A DNA stretch of 64,000 nucleotides from an uncultured Collinsella sp. (GTDB lineage Bacteria; Actinomycetota; Coriobacteriia; Coriobacteriales; Coriobacteriaceae). The stretch is taken from positions 50,249 through 114,248 of the forward strand of contig CABUDQ010000001.1 in NCBI GenBank assembly GCA_902490365.1, read 5' to 3'. The translations under genes and the position numbers were made by a program. Each line of letters begins with the position of its first letter. The stretch's first letter is position 1. The notes under the pieces are model-generated. The model was not told the DNA's origin, did no database searches, and worked only from the letters and a program-made list of their open reading frames with translations. Below are positions 59,240 through 64,000 of this stretch, piece after piece.

Positions 59240-61831
59240 ATGACCGCGTACTATCAGCAGGTGCTCGAGGGCACATACGACAACCACGTGCTTCCGTTTT
59301 TGTGGATGAAGGGCGAGAGCCATAAGACCATTGCCGAGTATCTGGAAAAGATCGCCGGCGCCGACATCCACGAGGTCTGTCTCGAAAGCCGCCCACACCC
59401 CGATTTTTGCGGCGAGGGCTGGTGGCGCGACTTGCGCTTTGTCATTGACGAGTGCAGGCAGCTGGGCCTTAAGCTCTGGATCTTGGACGACGCGCACTTC
59501 CCCACGGGCTTTGCCAACGGCGCCGTCAAGGAGGCCGTGCCCGAGCTCCGCAAGATCGTGCTCACGCACCGCACGTTCGACATCGTGGGCCCCACGTCCG
59601 CCGCGAGCATCGCGCTCGCCAACATGCTCGACAAAACGGAGCGCTTCTACGGCGTGACATTTATGCAGGACGGCAGCCCCGTCGACGTCGCTTACCGAGT
59701 AATCGACGATGCAGACGGCAACCCCAGCCGCCTGGTCTTCGATGCACCTGCGGGCCTCACGCAGGCATGCGTGATGTTCACGAGCGGCAAGACCTCCTAC
59801 AACGAGGACTACATCAATATGGTCGACCGCGCCTCGGTGGCGCAGCTCATCGATGCTGTCTACGAGCCGCATTTTGAGCATCTGGGCGATGAGTTTGGCA
59901 AGACCATCTTGGGCTTTTTCTCCGATGAGCCCGGATTTGCCAACGAGAAGGGCACCACGGGCCCCGATGGCATCTCGGACACGCTCATCGGCAAGGCCAC
60001 CGCGCCACTACCCTGGTCGGCCGAGCTTGAGCGTCGCCTGCGCGCGGCACTGGGCGAGCGCTACCTGGCCGAGCTCCCGCACCTGTGGGACCGCGAGCCG
60101 GCCGGCGCGCACGTACGCCACGTCTATATGGACATCGCGAGCACCCTCTATAAGGAGTGCTTCTGCGACCAGCTCGGAGACTGGTGCCGCGCGCGCGGCG
60201 TGCAGTACATCGGCCACGTTATCGAGGACAAGGACTGCCACGCGCGCCTGGGCGTGGGCGCCGGGCACTACTTCCGCGCCGTGGGCGGTCAGGACATGGC
60301 GGGCGTCGACATCGTGATCAACCAGCTGGTACCCGGCATGGACCGCGGCCTTCACAGCTACGGACGCGGCGTGTGGGACCTCGAGTTCTATAACTACGTG
60401 CTGCCCAAGCTGGGCTCCTCGGCAGCACACCTCGACCCCAAAAAGCAGGGGCGCTGCATGGCCGAGGTCTTTGGCGCATTTGGATGGCACGAAGGCCTAC
60501 GCGAGATGAAGTGGATCGCCGATCATTTTTTGGTGCGCGGCGTCAATTGGTTTGTGCCGCATGCCTTTAGCATGGCCGCCTTCCCCGACTGGGACTGCCC
60601 GCCGCATTTCTATGCGCATGGCCAAAACCCCCAGTTTGCACACTTTGGGCAGCTCATGAGCTACATGAACCGTACGGCGAGCCTGCTGAGCGGCGGGCGC
60701 GCAACGACCCCGGTGGCGCTTCTCTACCATGCGGACGCCGAGTGGACAGGCGAGGCGAACTTTATGCAGCATGCCGCCTCCGAGCTTATGCGCGCGCAGG
60801 TCGACTTTGACATCGTGCCGGCAGAGGCATTTGAGGACGCAGGGCGCTATGCCGTTGAAATTGCCGCAGACGGTAGCGGCTTTGGCGTGAACGGCCAGGC
60901 ATACCGCTGCCTGGTGATGCCCGGAGCCGAGTTTGTCGGCGGAGCCGTGCTCGACTTTGCCGCGCGCGCCGCAGCCGCAGGTGTTGCCGTGTACGCGCTG
61001 GATGAGTTGCCGAGCAAGCGCTACGACGGTGATATTGCAGCCCGCGAGGGCTTTGCCTCCGTGGATGCAGCCGCGGTCGCCGGCATCAAGCTCCTGGCAA
61101 CCGCCGAGCTCGCAGGCACGCTTGCCGACGCCGGTATGCAGACCGTGGTTTGTGCCGAGTCCCAGCCCTGGCTGCGCGCACTGCGCTACGAGCGGGCGGG
61201 CGAGACCTATCTGATGCTCGTCAACGAGCATCCCAAGCAGGGTATCTCCACTCAGATTGCGCTTGCCGACGGCATACCCGTTGCAGGCGCGCGCCTCGAC
61301 CTGCTCAACGGCACCGATCCCGCCGCCTTTGACGGCACGCTCGAGCTGGCTCCCTACGAGAGCTGCATCGTGGTCCTTGGGGCTACAGGTTCCGCCGGCG
61401 CGGCAACTGCTGGAGACGAAGCCACATGCGTCGACGAGCCCTGGGCGGTTGCCTTCTCTGCCCCTGGTACCGATGCCTTTGGCGAGTCTGTTGAGCTTGC
61501 AGACCTGCACGACCTTTCCTCGGCCGAGTTCCCCGGCAAGGCCGGCACGTTCCGCTACCAGGCCTCCTTTGTCCTGGGCGAAGCGGCCAGCCGCGCTGTC
61601 ATCGACCTTGGGGAGGTCTTTGAGACCGCAACCGTCACCCTCGACGGCAAATCCCTCGGCACCCGCATCTGTCCGCCTTACCGCTTTGAGGCCGCCGCAC
61701 TTTTAGCCGGTGAGCACGCGCTCACGATCGATATCATCAACACCCTCGACCACGCCGTCCCCGACGTGTTCGGCATGACCGAGCCCTCCGAGCCCAGCGG
61801 TCTCTTGGGGCCCGTACGCGTGCTCGGGTAA
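59240..61831 (+). CDS. Large glycoside hydrolase, GH106-like
   Basis: This 863-residue cytoplasmic protein (no signal peptide) resembles the group of gut-bacterial glycosidases related to GH106 alpha-L-rhamnosidases. Parts typical of the group are LESRPHPDFCGEGWWRDL, LKLWILDDAHFPTGFANG, LGFFSDEPGF and VPHAFSM. The C-terminal about 130 residues form a beta-sandwich (FRYQASFVLG, YRFEAAALLAGEH). The ATG at 59240 has AAGGAGG 6 nt upstream. The substrate is not known. It is divergent from the AraC gene. Confidence 0.75.
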   Translation: MTAYYQQVLEGTYDNHVLPFLWMKGESHKTIAEYLEKIAGADIHEVCLESRPHPDFCGEGWWRDLRFVIDECRQLGLKLWILDDAHFPTGFANGAVKEAVPELRKIVLTHRTFDIVGPTSAASIALANMLDKTERFYGVTFMQDGSPVDVAYRVIDDADGNPSRLVFDAPAGLTQACVMFTSGKTSYNEDYINMVDRASVAQLIDAVYEPHFEHLGDEFGKTILGFFSDEPGFANEKGTTGPDGISDTLIGKATAPLPWSAELERRLRAALGERYLAELPHLWDREPAGAHVRHVYMDIASTLYKECFCDQLGDWCRARGVQYIGHVIEDKDCHARLGVGAGHYFRAVGGQDMAGVDIVINQLVPGMDRGLHSYGRGVWDLEFYNYVLPKLGSSAAHLDPKKQGRCMAEVFGAFGWHEGLREMKWIADHFLVRGVNWFVPHAFSMAAFPDWDCPPHFYAHGQNPQFAHFGQLMSYMNRTASLLSGGRATTPVALLYHADAEWTGEANFMQHAASELMRAQVDFDIVPAEAFEDAGRYAVEIAADGSGFGVNGQAYRCLVMPGAEFVGGAVLDFAARAAAAGVAVYALDELPSKRYDGDIAAREGFASVDAAAVAGIKLLATAELAGTLADAGMQTVVCAESQPWLRALRYERAGETYLMLVNEHPKQGISTQIALADGIPVAGARLDLLNGTDPAAFDGTLELAPYESCIVVLGATGSAGAATAGDEATCVDEPWAVAFSAPGTDAFGESVELADLHDLSSAEFPGKAGTFRYQASFVLGEAASRAVIDLGEVFETATVTLDGKSLGTRICPPYRFEAAALLAGEHALTIDIINTLDHAVPDVFGMTEPSEPSGLLGPVRVLG

Positions 61832-61882
61832 CGCCCCGGGCGCAAACGGCCCAACAAGGACAGCGCCCCTATGTTGAGCCCA

Positions 61883-62029
61883 CAACAGCGAGCGGGCCCC
61901 TGGTGCGGCAAATTGGGCCGAAAGAGGAGGGATGTGTGCTTCCGCACGCGCCCGACGATTGAAGCCCAAGGTGCCGTGCCAAGGGCCCGCACAGCGTCGA
62001 GCGGTCCGTCGTTCATAGATCGGCGGACC
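61883..62029 (+). ncRNA. Structured RNA element, copy 3 (plus strand)
   Basis: After CAACAGCGA comes a 19-bp outer stem with a few wobble pairs (61892-61910 with 61972-61990). A second stem TTGGGC/GCCCAA, the internal loop GAAAGAGGA/GACGATTGA identical to copy 1, and an imperfect apical hairpin follow. Then come CAGCGTCGAGC and the end hairpin GGTCCGTCG/CGGCGGACC (62003-62029). It lies between the large glycosidase and the RpiR gene, reading in their direction. Confidence 0.7.
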
Positions 62030-62104
62030 AAAACTCCCAGCCAAGCCGAACGTTTTATTTATCGCTATGATTGGTTTATCGCGACGCAAACGCATAGGAG
62101 CCAT

Positions 62105-62959
62105 ATGGATATCAGGCGGAAGATCACGCAGGGCAAAAGCCTCACCCCCACCGAGCAACAACTTGGGCGAACGGCCCTCGCCATGGGTGAGGATGTGCGC
62201 GGGCTTTCCATTAAGGAATTTGCCGCGTGCGCCAACGTTTCGGTCGCGAGCGTGCACCGCTTTTGCAAAAAGCTCGGCCTCAAGGGATTCAAAGACCTCA
62301 AGGTCGAGCTCATCCGCCAGGCGACCGAGGCGGGCAACCGGCGCGACGTGGACATCAACTTTCCCTTCGATGCCACCTCCACCCCTGCGCAGGTGATGGA
62401 GCGCATGGAGGGGCTCTACCAGACCACCTTGGCCGAAACGCAGGAGCTGCTCGACCCTGCACAGCTCGACCACGCCGCCAAGCTCATCATGCGCGCCGGC
62501 ACCGTGGACATCTACACGGGCTCGCATAACCTGTATCCAGCGGGAATGTTCCGCGATCGCTTGCTTTCCGCCGGCAAAAGCGCGACGTGCCACGACAGCG
62601 TCGAGGCGCAGGTGCGCACGGCGCTCGCCTCGGGTCCCGACCATGTGGCAATCATCATCTCCTACAGCGGCCTTGCCCCCAACCTCAAGGAGATCTTGCC
62701 GATCCTTAGCAGTCGACATGTCCCGGTCATCGTCATCGGCACGCCGTACTGTGCCCGCATTCACCCCGGCTTTGCCGCCTATCTCACGGTAAGCGACCAC
62801 GAGAGCATGACGCACCGCATCACGCAATTCGCCAGCCATATCGCCGTGCAATACGTACTCGATTCGCTCTATAGCAGCTACTTTGCCAAAGATTACGCCC
62901 GCTGCTCCGAGTTCTTAGAGCGCTCGTTCCCCTACACCCGCCTGCCCGGACTCAAGTAG
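62105..62959 (+). CDS. RpiR/MurR-family transcriptional regulator
   Basis: This 284-residue protein has an N-terminal RpiR helix-turn-helix (about 1-75, LTPTEQQLGRTALAMGEDV, SVASVHRFCKKLGLKGFKDL) and a C-terminal SIS domain for phospho-sugars (about 120-250, VDIYTGSHNLYPA, VAIIISYSGLAPNLKE). The ATG at 62105 has AGGAG upstream. It probably controls a sugar or amino-sugar gene set, perhaps the glycosidase just upstream. Confidence 0.9.
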   Translation: MDIRRKITQGKSLTPTEQQLGRTALAMGEDVRGLSIKEFAACANVSVASVHRFCKKLGLKGFKDLKVELIRQATEAGNRRDVDINFPFDATSTPAQVMERMEGLYQTTLAETQELLDPAQLDHAAKLIMRAGTVDIYTGSHNLYPAGMFRDRLLSAGKSATCHDSVEAQVRTALASGPDHVAIIISYSGLAPNLKEILPILSSRHVPVIVIGTPYCARIHPGFAAYLTVSDHESMTHRITQFASHIAVQYVLDSLYSSYFAKDYARCSEFLERSFPYTRLPGLK

Positions 62960-62992
62960 CGACGAGCGTGGATTTTTGGACACTCAGATAAC

Positions 62993-63056
62993 GAGCGTGG
63001 ATAATCTCCCACTTTGAGCCTGCATGCGGCCCAAAAACGGGAGATTATCCACGCTC
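62993..63056. repeat. GGATAATCTCCC hairpin repeat, copy 2
   Basis: A perfect 18-bp stem (62993-63010 with 63039-63056), near-identical to 35180-35243, with a paired base change relative to it. Just before it, GAGCGTGGATTTTTGGACACTC (62965-62986, quoted in part) recurs as a close copy at 63830. Confidence 0.8.
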
Positions 63057-63102
63057 ATTTTGGGTCCCCCGGGAACGCATGAGGAGGGCGGATAGACAGC
63101 CG

Positions 63103-63723
63103 TTATTTGCGAGGCGTCAGCGACGTAAAGAGTCCGTGTTGGTTGCAGTAAAGATATATCCTGCCGCGCCCGGTAATATGGAAGCGCGGCTGCACCGATT
63201 GCTCTGGATAGAGCTTCTTAAAGCAGATGCCGTCCATAGTCGCATATGCCACAAAGCTAATGTAGTGATCCTTGGTCATGGGATGATCGAGCGTGACGTA
63301 CCAATCGTCCTCGATGCGCTCGATGGAAAAGGCGTGGTCCGCGTCCGGCTCTTCGGCCTCCTGGGGAAACATCGTGGAGCCACAGCAGCTAAAGCTGCCT
63401 TCTCCGAGCGCGTGCACAACGTTTCCGCAGATAGGGCAAACGTAAAAGACGCCTTTGAGCATATTGCCTGCACGGTTGGCGTTGGCCCGAATGTCACCAG
63501 CCAAAAGCTCAGCCACGCTTATGCCGAGTCTCTGGGCCAAAGGCTCAACGAGGGAAATGTCGGGAAGGCCGCGGCCGGATTCCCACTTGCTGACGGCTTT
63601 ATCGGTCACGCCAAGGCTTTCCGCCAGGGCGCGCTGGGTGAGGCCGCGCTCTTCGCGCAGCTGCTTGATGGCATGCGCTGCCAAAAAAGTATGGGAGGCA
63701 TTGGTTTGCCGTGTCTGGTTCAT
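63103..63723 (-). CDS. XRE-family regulator with desulfoferrodoxin-like C-terminal part
   Basis: This 206-residue protein has an XRE helix-turn-helix (about 17-70, LREERGLTQRALAESLGVTD, KWESGRGLPDISL). A C-terminal part follows that begins YVCPICGNVVHALGEGSF and CCGS and continues with HPMTKDHYISFVAY and LYPEQSVQPRF. This resembles the desulforedoxin and superoxide-reductase folds, so it may sense iron or redox state. The ATG at 63723 is chosen; one at 63780 is in frame but without a ribosome site. No target gene is evident. Confidence 0.78.
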   Translation of the reverse strand: MNQTRQTNASHTFLAAHAIKQLREERGLTQRALAESLGVTDKAVSKWESGRGLPDISLVEPLAQRLGISVAELLAGDIRANANRAGNMLKGVFYVCPICGNVVHALGEGSFSCCGSTMFPQEAEEPDADHAFSIERIEDDWYVTLDHPMTKDHYISFVAYATMDGICFKKLYPEQSVQPRFHITGRGRIYLYCNQHGLFTSLTPRK

Positions 63724-64000
63724 GGGCTGTCCAATCAAATTGAAGAAATGGAGTGAACCGGTTCGACAGTCAGTATCCATTTGAAGGCCAGGCTCGACAA
63801 CCTACGCTGCGTAGACATGCGCCAATCGAACGAGCGCGGATTTTTGGACGCTCATCCTGAGTAGTCATTTAAGAACGCCCCAATGACTACTCATTTATGT
63901 CTGTCCCCAATGACTACCAAGGCAACGCCGATGTTTTGGCAACGACAGACACTATGACCCAATCCGAGGGCACTAAAAAGACAGGAGCCCCCGCTCGTGA
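63724..64000. other. Repeat-rich region at the window end
   Basis: This stretch contains a copy of the GAGCGNGGATTTTTGGAC repeat (about 63830-63855) and several direct and inverted copies of TGACTAC and GTCCCCAATGAC (63863-63928). An ATG at 63954 opens a frame of 15 codons to the window end without a ribosome site. I see no supported gene. Confidence 0.5.

Noticed and set aside
63954..64000. Start of a gene running out of the window (MTQSEGTKKTG...)
   Set aside because: Only 15 codons are visible, with no ribosome binding site and within repeat-rich sequence; it cannot be supported.

Overview
The window looks like a chromosomal piece of a high-GC, anaerobic, gut-type actinobacterium of the class Coriobacteriia, most probably Collinsella or a close relative. 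This is inferred from gene content and not from a marker gene. The clues are an actinobacterial FHA/PP2C/SEDS/PASTA-kinase cluster, an HspR-terminated dnaK operon, mannose-family and glucose-family PTS genes, hydrogenase maturation genes, nadABC with a NiaR-type regulator, and many large uncharacterised Fe-S/flavin and glycosidase genes. There is one tRNA and no rRNA, prophage, insertion sequence or CRISPR array.

Layout. At 0-5 kb are recR (cut by the window edge), ybaB and dnaX on the minus strand, a block split by a 1.3-kb insert holding a DUF4160-type pair and a lone plus-strand gene. At 5.6-15.9 kb six tightly packed plus-strand genes form a growth and division signalling cluster: kinase, FhaA, FhaB, PP2C phosphatase, a fused RodA-PBP and a PASTA kinase. 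At 16 kb are a tRNA-Arg(CCT) with rearranged copies of its own 3' half and a hairpin-repeat array. At 16.5-19.8 kb is a complete mannose-type PTS operon with its DUF956 partner. At 20-25.5 kb are hypA, a 925-residue Fe-S/flavin oxidoreductase, and a divergent TetR regulator with a membrane protein. At 25.7-35 kb are a membrane-anchored protein, clpB, two divergent secreted or anchored proteins bracketed by identical hairpins, and an aconitase-family hydratase. At 35.3-39.6 kb is dnaK-grpE-dnaJ-hspR. At 40-44.3 kb are a ferredoxin and nadA-nadB-nadC-niaR. At 44.6-46.6 kb is a LytTR two-component pair. At 47-54.6 kb are thioredoxin, NikR, hypF-hypC-hypD-hypE and a HAD phosphatase. At 55-63.7 kb are a lipoprotein, a glucose-type EIIA, a GH1 enzyme, an AraC regulator, a divergent 863-residue glycosidase, an RpiR regulator and an XRE regulator.

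How it works together. The kinases, FHA proteins and phosphatase are expected to tune the SEDS-PBP wall synthase encoded among them. The clpB and dnaK promoters share a 27-bp operator-like palindrome that is the natural target for the HspR at the end of the dnaK operon. nadA has a 44-bp palindrome covering its promoter, a good candidate for the co-encoded NiaR. NikR and the Hyp proteins point to a nickel hydrogenase whose structural genes, and hypB, lie outside the window. The sugar genes at 55-63 kb form two regulated glycoside modules.

The most unusual content is intergenic. Three full copies and one fragment of a roughly 145-nt element (20.6, 52.7, 54.9 and 61.9 kb) keep the same long stem with different sequence, which suggests a conserved structured RNA. 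At least five further families of palindromic repeats fill the gaps between genes. All names are based on reading motifs by eye; no database search was possible.
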